The notes beneath the pieces were generated by a model. That model ran no database searches. It saw nothing but the letters and a program-made list of their open reading frames with translations, and had not been told where the DNA came from. Shown in pieces: positions 1-5,712 of a stretch of 6,089 nucleotides of DNA; the stretch's first letter is position 1, and each line of letters begins with the position of its first letter. The position numbers and the translations under genes are program-made. The DNA is from an uncultured Verrucomicrobiales bacterium (GTDB lineage: Bacteria; Verrucomicrobiota; Verrucomicrobiia; Verrucomicrobiales; Akkermansiaceae). The stretch covers positions 1-6,089 of the forward strand of contig CALBJX010000100.1 in the NCBI GenBank assembly GCA_937893015.1, given 5' to 3'.

Positions 1-21
1 CATCGTACATCGTACTTCGTA
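1..21 (-). repeat. TACGAWK heptanucleotide tandem repeat, downstream of lptB
   Basis: Read on the minus strand, these bases are three back-to-back 7-mers: TACGAAG, TACGATG, TACGATG. The array touches the window edge and probably continues beyond it. It lies about 30 bp past the lptB stop codon and a small hairpin, so transcripts leaving the LPS operon would run into it. The same unit occurs at the other end of the window in the opposite absolute orientation. No internal copy was seen in the window. It resembles in style the short heptanucleotide tandem repeats known from cyanobacterial intergenic regions, but no kinship is claimed. Confidence 0.85.
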
Positions 22-30
22 CATTCAGTT

Positions 31-51
31 CGACAAACTGCTCATTTGTCG
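31..51 (-). other. Stem-loop after lptB, possible operon 3' end
   Basis: A perfect 7-bp inverted repeat (CGACAAA / TTTGTCG) encloses a 7-nt loop and starts 2 nt past the lptB stop codon. In the minus-strand RNA it would form a hairpin at the end of the LPS operon. No U-run follows it: the next bases lead straight into the heptamer repeat. It therefore does not meet the usual definition of an intrinsic terminator. It may be an RNA-stability or processing hairpin, or a weak terminator. The possibility that it occurs by chance is not excluded. Confidence 0.4.
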
Positions 52-53
52 CC

Positions 54-788
54 TTACAACTCAAAATCTTCGCCGAGGTATTCGTGCTTCACGGTCGGAT
101 CGGCGGCAATCTCCTGCGGAGTACCTTCGCGGATAACCTGCCCGGAGGTGAGGATGTACGCGCGGTCCACAAGGCGCAGGGTTTCGCGCACGTTGTGGTC
201 GGTGATGAGGATGGAGAGGCCGTCCGTATCGCGCAAGTCAGCGACAATCTTCTGGATGTCCTTCACGGCGATGGGGTCCACGCCGGCAAAGGGCTCATCC
301 AGCATCAGGAGGCTGGGGTTTGCGGCCAGCGCACGTGCAATAGTGAGGCGGCGTTTTTCACCACCCGAGAGCTGGATGGACTGGCTGTGGCGCAGCTTGG
401 TGATGTTGAAACGCTCCATCAGACTATCTGCAAGTTCCTTCTGCTGTTTGCGCGAGAGATCCTTGCGGGTTTCGAGGATGGCCATCAGGTTGTCGATGAC
501 GGAGAGCTTGCGGAAGATGCATTCCTCCTGCGGCAAATAGCCCATACCAAGGCGGGCGCGCAGGTGCATGGGGAGGCCGGAGACATCCTGCCCCGCAAAG
601 TCCACGCGCCCCTCATCGGGGCGCACAAGGCCCGCCACCATGTAGAAGGAGGTGGTCTTGCCCGCTCCGTTGGGGCCCAACAGGCCGACAATCTCGCCTT
701 GGTGCACCGTGAGGTTCACCTGATTGACCACGCGGCGCGTGCCGTATGTCTTGCAAAGCCCTTGGGCGTTCAGCAAAATCTCGCTCAT
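54..788 (-). CDS. lptB: LPS export ABC transporter ATP-binding protein LptB
   Basis: LptB is the cytoplasmic ATPase of the LptB2FG complex, which extracts LPS from the inner membrane and pushes it along the LptC-LptA bridge to the outer membrane. The 244-residue product has the normal family length and every ABC ATPase motif: Walker A GPNGAGKTT (38-46), Q-loop Gln87 in LPQEECIFRKLSV, a motif close to that of proteobacterial LptB, signature LSGGE (140-144), Walker B LMLDEP with Asp164-Glu165, D-loop GVDP (169-172) and switch His198 in ITDHN. The ATG start overlaps the TGA stop of the upstream lptA-like gene as ATGA, which implies translational coupling. Only a weak purine-rich stretch (GAAAGAGAAA) precedes it. 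It is the last gene of the kdsA-lptC-lptA-lptB operon within the window. The partner permeases LptF and LptG are not encoded here. Confidence 0.96.
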   Translation of the reverse strand: MSEILLNAQGLCKTYGTRRVVNQVNLTVHQGEIVGLLGPNGAGKTTSFYMVAGLVRPDEGRVDFAGQDVSGLPMHLRARLGMGYLPQEECIFRKLSVIDNLMAILETRKDLSRKQQKELADSLMERFNITKLRHSQSIQLSGGEKRRLTIARALAANPSLLMLDEPFAGVDPIAVKDIQKIVADLRDTDGLSILITDHNVRETLRLVDRAYILTSGQVIREGTPQEIAADPTVKHEYLGEDFEL

Positions 789-3121
789 CGTTTCTCTTTC
801 TTCCTCTGTTGTTCAATCTGCTCGCGGATACCGCTCACGGTGGTGCTGTGGTTCGCGCCGCGGATGACGGCGTTATTGTGCGCATCGATGCGGACGGAGG
901 CGTTGCCGCCCGAGGCCGTGTGCGTATTGTGCCCGTCGCTGAGGGTGACGCGGGAGCCCGTCAACATTTTTTCGCCCGTGGCGGCATCGAGGCTCAGGCG
1001 GTCGCCCGTGGCATGAATAATGCGGCCGGAGCCGTCCTTGCCCGCAAGGGCCACGTTGCCTTCCGCGCTCGCCGTCCGCAAACCGCCCATCTTGCTGTCC
1101 TTGCCGGCGGCGGAACTGTCCATGGTGACGCGGATGGGCCCTGTACACTGCATGGAGCCCTGCGCGGTCTGCACACTGCCGCCCTGCTCCGTCCCCGCCT
1201 CGCGGATGCCGGTGTAGGGGAAACGAAGGCCTTTCCGTTTTCCGGGTTCAGCGGGCGTTTCTTCCGCCGTCAGCAGGGCGTAGAAGGGCCCCTTGGTGAT
1301 GAGGATGCCGGACGCGGCGCGGAACTCGGTTGCGCCCTCCGTCTCCAGCTTGTTCTCCGTGCGCAACAGGCGCAGGGCGTGTGCGCAGCGGGCGGTGATG
1401 GTGCCCTGTTTCTCATCCGTGAACGTGGCGGCAATCAGGCCGCCGCGCAGCTCGGCATCGCCGTCTGCGGAGAGGGAGAGGTGCGGGGCGGACGCCTCGT
1501 CGGGAGTGGCCTCCAGCTTGTTCCCGTTGAACAGGGCGAGGATGGGGGATGTCGCCGTGCCGAAGAGCTCGACACCGCTGTGGGTGAGATCAAACTCCGC
1601 GCGTTCGGCTTGCAGATGTGCGGTTTCCTGATGCGTGCCCGCTGCATAGCGGTGCGCCGTCACGCTGCCGCTTGCCGCGGCTCGGTCAAGGGTGCGGAAG
1701 CGGGCGAGCGCGAGATTGAGCTTGCTGTCGCCCACCTGCGGGGCGCTCACGCCCTCGGCGGGCAGCAACGTGGCGGTCAGCTCACCCGTGCAGGAGAAAT
1801 CGGCTTCCGGGTCGCTCGCCGTGATGCCCTGCGGCAGACAGACCTCCGCATGGTCCCCCTTGGGGGTGATGGTGATGAGCCCGCCCGTGCGGAACTGCCC
1901 CGCCAGCGGCGTCTTGCCGTCCTCGGCGGGGCGGCCGTAGGTGCCGCTCAGCGCGCGGCCTTCGATGGTCAACGCGCCGTCGGGGGAAAGCATGATGCGC
2001 TGCGCCCCCAGCAGGCTGTATTGCCCGGCATAGGCCAGCTTGCACTCCTCGCCGCTCAGGGAGCAGAGCCCCGTCTCGGCATCGTAGTCCAACACCTCGC
2101 TGCTCAGGGAGGCGGCGGGCTGCCCTTCCTGTTCAGCGACCGCCATCTCCACCCCGCCCTCGGCGTGGACAGCGGCGATACCCTTCACGCTGATGTCGGA
2201 AAATTGTTGCAGGAAGGAGGCTTCCTCCTTCACCTCATGCTCCCCTTGCAGGCGGATGAGCAGCTGCTTGGCGCAACAGATATCGCCCCCGGGGAGGTGA
2301 AGCGTACACGCACCCGTGAGGGCGACGGCGTGCGCCGCCGCGTTGTAGCAGAGGCTACCTCCTTCCACGCACAGCTCGGTGCGCTGCCCTTTCTCGTCCA
2401 CCCACTCGGCGGCGATGCTCTGCCCCACAAGGGTGATATTGCCGTCCGCATCCGCCAACACGTGCGCCGCACCATCGGCAGCGGGGGTGATGGTCAGGCT
2501 GTTCTCCCCGCTCTCGGCGGTGATAGGCATGCCGCCCGCAGGGGAGAAGAGGAGGATGTGGTTGTTCTCCGCATCCGCCACGGCATCAGCGGCGGCGAGA
2601 CGCAGGGGAGCCATGCCCGCGGGCAGCTCAAACGCGCTCTTGTCCGCGCTCTCCGCCTCGGGTTGGGGCTCCCGAATGGAGCGGGGCTTGGGGGCGTTTT
2701 CGGGCAGAGCTTCTTCTATCGTCTGGCGCGCGGCCTGCCGCTTGTCTGCAAGCTCGCTCTCGGGGAGCCGCACAAAGAGACGCCCCGCCGCATGCAGCTT
2801 CAGGCGCGGGTCGCTCAGGCGCACATTGCCCACATAGACGATGTTGTGGCTGGCCGTGTCGAAGAGCATCGCGCCGTCCGCCGTGATGACGGTATCCTCG
2901 CTTTCCTCTTCCGCCGCGGTGGTGCCCTCCGTTGCTGCGTCCACCCCCTGCTCGGTGAATTCATGCTTCACGCCCCGGGATTCGTGCTGCCATTGGGCGA
3001 TGACACGCTGCGCCTGTTGCAGAGCATCGTCGCGCCATGCGCCGTCCGTCCATGCGGCATCCGCTGCTGCAGCGGGCAGCAGGAACGCGGCGAACAGGGC
3101 GAGGGAACGGGCGGCTTTCAT
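785..3121 (-). CDS. lptA: Very long LptA/OstA-like periplasmic protein (778 aa)
   Basis: This is a probable periplasmic LPS-transport protein of the OstA/LptA jelly-roll superfamily. Residues 1-22 form a Sec signal peptide: Lys2 and Arg5, a hydrophobic core, and an AxA-type cleavage region near AAAADAA. The clearest OstA-like segment is at about 77-118 (DTVITADGAMLFDTASHNIV, then YVGNVRLSDP). Similar beta-rich patterns, with alternating hydrophobics and 'xxYDxxTGxxxLxG' turns, recur at about 232-290, 338-392, 500-540, 572-612 and 684-758. Residues 120-165 are a charged, Pro/Glu-rich linker, and the C-terminus is a Lys/Arg tail (KKEKR). Typical LptA is about 185 residues, so this is roughly four times longer. 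It has the length of LptD, but I see no C-terminal beta-barrel pattern. It contains 11 cysteines. The ATG at 3121 overlaps the upstream stop as TGATG; a GTG one codon earlier is possible. The last codon overlaps lptB. The assignment to LptA rests on fold-like patterns and position, so the symbol is tentative. Confidence 0.7.
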   Translation of the reverse strand: MKAARSLALFAAFLLPAAAADAAWTDGAWRDDALQQAQRVIAQWQHESRGVKHEFTEQGVDAATEGTTAAEEESEDTVITADGAMLFDTASHNIVYVGNVRLSDPRLKLHAAGRLFVRLPESELADKRQAARQTIEEALPENAPKPRSIREPQPEAESADKSAFELPAGMAPLRLAAADAVADAENNHILLFSPAGGMPITAESGENSLTITPAADGAAHVLADADGNITLVGQSIAAEWVDEKGQRTELCVEGGSLCYNAAAHAVALTGACTLHLPGGDICCAKQLLIRLQGEHEVKEEASFLQQFSDISVKGIAAVHAEGGVEMAVAEQEGQPAASLSSEVLDYDAETGLCSLSGEECKLAYAGQYSLLGAQRIMLSPDGALTIEGRALSGTYGRPAEDGKTPLAGQFRTGGLITITPKGDHAEVCLPQGITASDPEADFSCTGELTATLLPAEGVSAPQVGDSKLNLALARFRTLDRAAASGSVTAHRYAAGTHQETAHLQAERAEFDLTHSGVELFGTATSPILALFNGNKLEATPDEASAPHLSLSADGDAELRGGLIAATFTDEKQGTITARCAHALRLLRTENKLETEGATEFRAASGILITKGPFYALLTAEETPAEPGKRKGLRFPYTGIREAGTEQGGSVQTAQGSMQCTGPIRVTMDSSAAGKDSKMGGLRTASAEGNVALAGKDGSGRIIHATGDRLSLDAATGEKMLTGSRVTLSDGHNTHTASGGNASVRIDAHNNAVIRGANHSTTVSGIREQIEQQRKKEKR

Positions 3122-3636
3122 CACTTATCGTCCGGCGTTTCTGCGGAGGGGGAAGCCTTAGGCTTCTTCTTCGTCAAAGCCTTGGTAGAGAAGGTGGTGC
3201 GCACAGGCCCCACCAGCACACCGCGATTATTATTGGTATTGTACAGCAGGCGTTCACCGCGTGCGCTGAAACGCGGATCGGTGACGGAAACGATGCCGGA
3301 GCTCGTCGCTTTCTTCGTGGTGAAGTCGTAGCGCACATTGCCCGCCTGCACCTCCGTCTTGGTGCCGTCGGAATTGTACAGCGCCGCGCGGATGCCGCGG
3401 AGCTCTATGGTGCGGCGGTCAACGATACAGAGCTGTTCCGCCTGCAACAAGGCCGTCACGCGGTGGTTCTCGTAGCGCGGCAGGGAGATATTCTCCACCA
3501 CGCTGCCCGCGGGCAAAAGCTGCAGGCCGGGGAACTCGCCCGCCCCCACCGCGTCCGCACTGCCCGCGCCGTCCGCTCCCCGCGCCGAGAGAGCGAGGGG
3601 CAGCAGGAACAGGAGGGGCAGTGTGCGGAAGCTCAT
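3121..3636 (-). CDS. lptC: LptC-like LPS export periplasmic protein
   Basis: This is probably the LptC-type protein that links the LptB2FG extractor to the periplasmic LptA bridge. The 171-residue product starts with a basic residue and a hydrophobic core (residues 4-18, ending ALSA), then a low-complexity Gly/Ala/Asp stretch to about residue 34. Residues 55-150 carry the LptC/OstA pattern: a strand pair ending 'TIELRGIRAALYNSDGTKTE', then AGNVRYDFTTKKATSSGIVSV and a final RGERLLYN segment. The length is close to E. coli LptC (191 aa). The C-terminal 22 residues form a Lys/Pro/Ser tail. The short hydrophobic core looks more like a cleavable signal peptide than the permanent membrane anchor of E. 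coli LptC. The gene begins 6 nt after kdsA, without a visible Shine-Dalgarno, and its TGA shares one base with the next ATG. Position just before the lptA-like and lptB genes mirrors the proteobacterial lptCAB order. It could instead be a small LptA paralogue. Confidence 0.68.
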   Translation of the reverse strand: MSFRTLPLLFLLPLALSARGADGAGSADAVGAGEFPGLQLLPAGSVVENISLPRYENHRVTALLQAEQLCIVDRRTIELRGIRAALYNSDGTKTEVQAGNVRYDFTTKKATSSGIVSVTDPRFSARGERLLYNTNNNRGVLVGPVRTTFSTKALTKKKPKASPSAETPDDK

Positions 3637-3642
3637 GGCGTC

Positions 3643-4476
3643 TTAATGCACGGGAATCTCGCGCAGCTGTTCGTAAGCCTTGCGGATGGTGAGCTGGTTG
3701 GTGATGATGTTCTCCAAGTCGCTCAGGTAGACTTGGTTGGGGCCGTCGCTGGTGGCGTGATCGGGGTCCTTGTGCACCTCCATGAAGATGCCGTCAATAC
3801 CCACGGCCATGGCGGCGTTGGCCAGCACGGGGGCCAGCTCGCGATCGCCGCCCGTGGCGCCGCCGAGGCCGCCGGGGCGCTGCACGGAGTGCGTGGCATC
3901 GAACACCACGGGGTAGCCGAACTGCTTCATCCAGTACAACCCGCGCATATCCACGATGAGGTTGTTGTAGCCGAAGCTCGTGCCGCGCTCGCAGAGCATG
4001 AACTTCTCACAGCCGAAAGCGAGCATCTTCTCACAGATATTCTTGCAGTCCCACGGGGCGAGGAACTGGCCCTTCTTCACATTCACGGGGCGGCCCGTCT
4101 TGGCACAGGCTTCCAGCAGGTCGCTCTGGCGGCTCAGGAAGGCGGGAACTTGGAGCAGGTCCACATATTGCGCAGCGTACTCCGCCTGTTCCTCCGTGTG
4201 CACGTCCGTCACCACGGGCACCTGCAGCTCCTTGCCGATTTCCGCGAGGATGCGGCAGCCCTCCTCAATGCCCGGCCCGCGGAAGCTCTTCACGCTGGTG
4301 CGGTTGGCCTTGTCGTAGGAGGCCTTGAAGATAAACGGCACGCCGAGCTTGGTGCAAATTTCCTTGATGGAACGCGCCATCTCCCACGCGAACTCTTCGT
4401 TTTCGAGGGTGCAGGGTCCGAGCAGGAAGAAGGGGTCCTTGCCGCCGATTTCAACATTCTGGATATGGAAAGACAT
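3643..4476 (-). CDS. kdsA: 3-deoxy-D-manno-octulosonate-8-phosphate synthase, metal-dependent class
   Basis: This cytoplasmic enzyme condenses phosphoenolpyruvate with D-arabinose 5-phosphate to give KDO-8-phosphate and phosphate, committing carbon to the KDO sugar of the LPS inner core. The 277-residue product is of normal length and carries the family motifs FKASYDKANRTS (50-61), SFRGPGIEEG (64-73), VTDVH (89-93), PAFLSRQSDL (111-120), NVKKGQF (132-138) and SFGYNNLIVDMRG (167-179). Cys22 (in GPCTLE), His196 (in DATHSVQ), Glu233 (in FMEVH) and Asp244 (in SDGPN) occur with the same spacing as the metal ligands of the Aquifex enzyme (Cys11, His185, Glu222, Asp233). This marks the metal-requiring class; E. 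coli KdsA has Asn in place of the Cys. The start is set at 4476 because the promoter -10 element (4501-4506) lies downstream of the alternative ATG at 4512. It is the first gene of the LPS operon, 6 nt before the lptC-like gene. Confidence 0.97.
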   Translation of the reverse strand: MSFHIQNVEIGGKDPFFLLGPCTLENEEFAWEMARSIKEICTKLGVPFIFKASYDKANRTSVKSFRGPGIEEGCRILAEIGKELQVPVVTDVHTEEQAEYAAQYVDLLQVPAFLSRQSDLLEACAKTGRPVNVKKGQFLAPWDCKNICEKMLAFGCEKFMLCERGTSFGYNNLIVDMRGLYWMKQFGYPVVFDATHSVQRPGGLGGATGGDRELAPVLANAAMAVGIDGIFMEVHKDPDHATSDGPNQVYLSDLENIITNQLTIRKAYEQLREIPVH

Positions 4477-4500
4477 AGTAAGTGATTGGCTTATGGTGAC

Positions 4501-4529
4501 AGTATGCCGCAATGCGCACGGGGAGTCAA
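4501..4529 (-). promoter_or_regulatory. Sigma-70-type promoter of the kdsA-lptC-lptA-lptB operon
   Basis: On the minus strand TTGACT (4524-4529) and CATACT (4501-4506) are separated by exactly 17 nt, an almost ideal housekeeping-sigma arrangement. The predicted start of transcription, near 4494, gives a leader of about 18 nt before the kdsA ATG. The sequence upstream (about 4555-4585) contains A/T-rich runs that could act as an UP element. No other convincing promoter was seen within the operon. A palindromic terminator lies between this promoter and tpiA, so the operon is probably independent of tpiA. Confidence 0.75.
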
Positions 4530-4674
4530 GGAGGAAGTACGGCGTCTGAATTCCTTAAGCCGAAAATTCGTCTGAAAACAGAAAAAACGAGCCGACCTTC
4601 CCCCCGATTGTTCCGCTGACGAGCCAAAATGAGCTTGTTAAGCCAGGTCAAAAAGCATCTGCCGCACAAAAGAA

Positions 4675-4706
4675 AAAATGGTCTGACGCATGCGTCAGAC
4701 CATTTT
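4675..4706 (-). terminator. Intrinsic terminator of tpiA (perfect 32-bp palindrome)
   Basis: The 32 bases are a perfect palindrome centred between 4690 and 4691. The G/C-containing core (GGTCTGACGC / GCGTCAGACC) forms the stem with a minimal CATG loop. On the minus strand it is followed by ATTTTTTCTTTT, a good U-run. It starts 37 nt after the tpiA stop codon. A-runs precede it and T-runs follow it on either strand, so it could also stop plus-strand transcription, although no plus-strand gene runs into it. Perfect symmetry also allows a dimeric DNA-binding protein, but the terminator reading explains everything seen. Confidence 0.88.
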
Positions 4707-4714
4707 CTCTGAAT

Positions 4715-4730
4715 CACGCCGTCAGGCGTG
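4715..4730 (-). other. Small GC-rich stem-loop in the tpiA 3' UTR
   Basis: CACGCC and GGCGTG pair perfectly as a 6-bp stem with a 4-nt loop, 12 nt past the tpiA stop and 8 nt ahead of the 32-bp palindrome. Placed in tandem with the terminator, it may protect the 3' end of the tpiA transcript or help RNA polymerase pause. A short hairpin in GC-rich DNA can also arise by chance. Confidence 0.4.
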
Positions 4731-4742
4731 TGAAATTCATCA

Positions 4743-5504
4743 TCAGACGGAGGCCTTGATGATGGCGGCAAAAGAGTCGGGCTTGAGGGCCGCGCCACCG
4801 ACGAGAGCACCATCGATGTCGGGCTGGCTCATGAGTTCCTTGGCGTTGCCGGGCTTCACGGAACCGCCGTACTGCAGGCGCACCTTGTCAGCAGCCTCGG
4901 CACCGAAAGCGGTGGCAACGACGCCGCGGATGAAAGCGTGAGCGGACTGCGCATCCTCAGCGGAGGCGGTCACGCCCGTGCCGATGGCCCAGACGGGTTC
5001 GTAAGCGATGACCAGACCGGCCACCTGCTCAGCGGTGAGGCCTTCAAGGCCTTCCGTCACCTGAGAGCCGAGCACGGCTTCCAGCTGACCGCCCTGACGC
5101 TGCTCCAGCGTCTCGCCGATGCAGTAGATGGGGGTAAGACCGGCGGCAAGAGCCTTCTTGATCTTCTTGTTGATGTAAGCGTTCGTCTCGCCGTGGTACT
5201 GGCGGCGCTCGCTGTGGCCGAGCACGACGTAGGTGCAGCCGAGCTCGTTGAGCATCGTGGTGGAAATCTCACCCGTGAAGGCACCATTGTCGCGGTCGCT
5301 CACGTCCTGAGCACCGACGCCGATGCACTTGCAGCCGCCGAGAGCTTCCATGACGGCGGGGATAGTCACGAAGGGGGGCACAATCACCTTATCGACGGCA
5401 ATGTCGCAGGTATTCTCGTTCTTGAAGGCGGCGAGGAAGTCCTTGGCTTCCTTGGGGCCCATGTTCATCTTCCAGTTAGCGGCAATGATGGGGGTACGGG
5501 ACAT
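4743..5504 (-). CDS. tpiA: Triosephosphate isomerase
   Basis: This cytoplasmic glycolytic and gluconeogenic enzyme interconverts dihydroxyacetone phosphate and glyceraldehyde 3-phosphate. The 253-residue product has standard TIM length and motifs: AANWKMN (8-14) with catalytic Asn10 and Lys12, VGAQDVS (63-69), VLGHSERR (94-101) with catalytic His97, CIGETLEQR (128-136), AYEPVWAIGTG (168-178 region) with catalytic base Glu169, and phosphate-binding YGGSV (212-216) and VGGAAL (235-240). In flexible loop 6 the usual GTGKTA reads GTGVTA, a tolerated variation. The start at 5504 matches the family N-terminus (MSRTPIIAANWKMN). An in-frame start at 5618 would add 38 unrelated residues and read through the promoter. 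The gene has its own promoter and terminator, so it appears monocistronic. Confidence 0.98.
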   Translation of the reverse strand: MSRTPIIAANWKMNMGPKEAKDFLAAFKNENTCDIAVDKVIVPPFVTIPAVMEALGGCKCIGVGAQDVSDRDNGAFTGEISTTMLNELGCTYVVLGHSERRQYHGETNAYINKKIKKALAAGLTPIYCIGETLEQRQGGQLEAVLGSQVTEGLEGLTAEQVAGLVIAYEPVWAIGTGVTASAEDAQSAHAFIRGVVATAFGAEAADKVRLQYGGSVKPGNAKELMSQPDIDGALVGGAALKPDSFAAIIKASV

Positions 5505-5535
5505 AGTGATATGATTGTCTGTTGTTGACGGCACA

Positions 5536-5564
5536 AGACTAACGCCGAAAGGGTGCGGAGTCAA
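5536..5564 (-). promoter_or_regulatory. Sigma-70-type promoter of tpiA
   Basis: On the minus strand TTGACT (5559-5564) and TAGTCT (5536-5541) are spaced by exactly 17 nt. Transcription would begin near 5529, giving a leader of about 25 nt. The -35 region shares the 9-mer CTTGACTCC with the kdsA promoter, and the two leaders also resemble each other next to the start codon. No Shine-Dalgarno sequence is visible. Confidence 0.75.
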
Positions 5565-5601
5565 GCAAAAACATAACCTCCCGCCTTTTCCGCCGCGCCC
5601 T

Positions 5602-5641
5602 GCCGTGCCGTGAAACAACGAGCGGCCTCGAGGGGCACGGC
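5602..5641. repeat. GC-rich inverted repeat between divergent promoters
   Basis: GCCGTGCC (5602-5609) and GGCACGGC (5634-5641) are perfect inverted 8-mers separated by 24 nt. They lie between the tpiA promoter and the promoter of the small plus-strand gene. This is a suitable place for an operator acting on either gene, or a relic of a hairpin. No regulator gene is nearby, and an 8-bp match is weak evidence in GC-rich DNA. Confidence 0.3.
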
Positions 5642-5671
5642 CTGCTTTCCCCTAACTGACACAAACACCCC

Positions 5672-5700
5672 TTGCTCCGACGGCAACGGCATGTTACCTT
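5672..5700 (+). promoter_or_regulatory. Probable promoter of the small plus-strand gene
   Basis: TTGCTC (5672-5677) and TACCTT (5695-5700) are spaced by 17 nt, matching the geometry of the kdsA and tpiA promoters, and TTGCTCC resembles their TTGACTCC. Transcription would start near 5707, only about 6 nt before the ATG at 5713. The message would be nearly leaderless if that ATG is used. Confidence 0.5.
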
Positions 5701-5712
5701 GTGTTCACCCCT

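Noticed and set aside
1..21. CRISPR array suggested by repeats at the window edges
   Set aside because: The units are 7 bp and contiguous, with no spacers and no cas genes.
84..1016. Plus-strand open frame of 310 codons opposite lptB
   Set aside because: It lies antisense to an LptB with every ABC ATPase motif. It has no recognisable domain and no promoter or start context.
746..3331. Plus-strand open frame of 861 codons opposite the lptA-like and lptC-like genes
   Set aside because: It is a by-product of GC-rich codon use on the minus strand. Its translation is low-complexity Gly/Arg/Ala with no motif, while the minus strand encodes signal peptides, OstA patterns and coupled starts.
3037..4485. 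Plus-strand open frame of 482 codons opposite kdsA and the lptC-like gene
   Set aside because: It is antisense to a complete KdsA with all catalytic ligands. Its His/Ala/Gly-rich translation has no family resemblance.
4477..4512. Upstream ATG at 4512 as the kdsA start
   Set aside because: The codons lie over the -10 element, so they would not be in the transcript. The family N-terminus fits the ATG at 4476.
4526..4813. Minus-strand frame of 95 codons spanning the tpiA-kdsA gap
   Set aside because: It overlaps the end of tpiA, reads through the 32-bp terminator palindrome and the kdsA -35 element, and shows no protein features.
4938..5528. Plus-strand open frame of 196 codons opposite tpiA
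   Set aside because: It is the complement shadow of a well-conserved TIM sequence and has no motif of its own.
5505..5618. Upstream start at 5618 for tpiA
   Set aside because: It would add 38 non-homologous residues and cross the tpiA promoter. TIM proteins begin a few residues before the NWKMN motif.
5701..5712. GTG at 5701 as the start of the small plus-strand gene
   Set aside because: It abuts the -10 hexamer and lies before the predicted transcription start. The ATG at 5713 is preferred.
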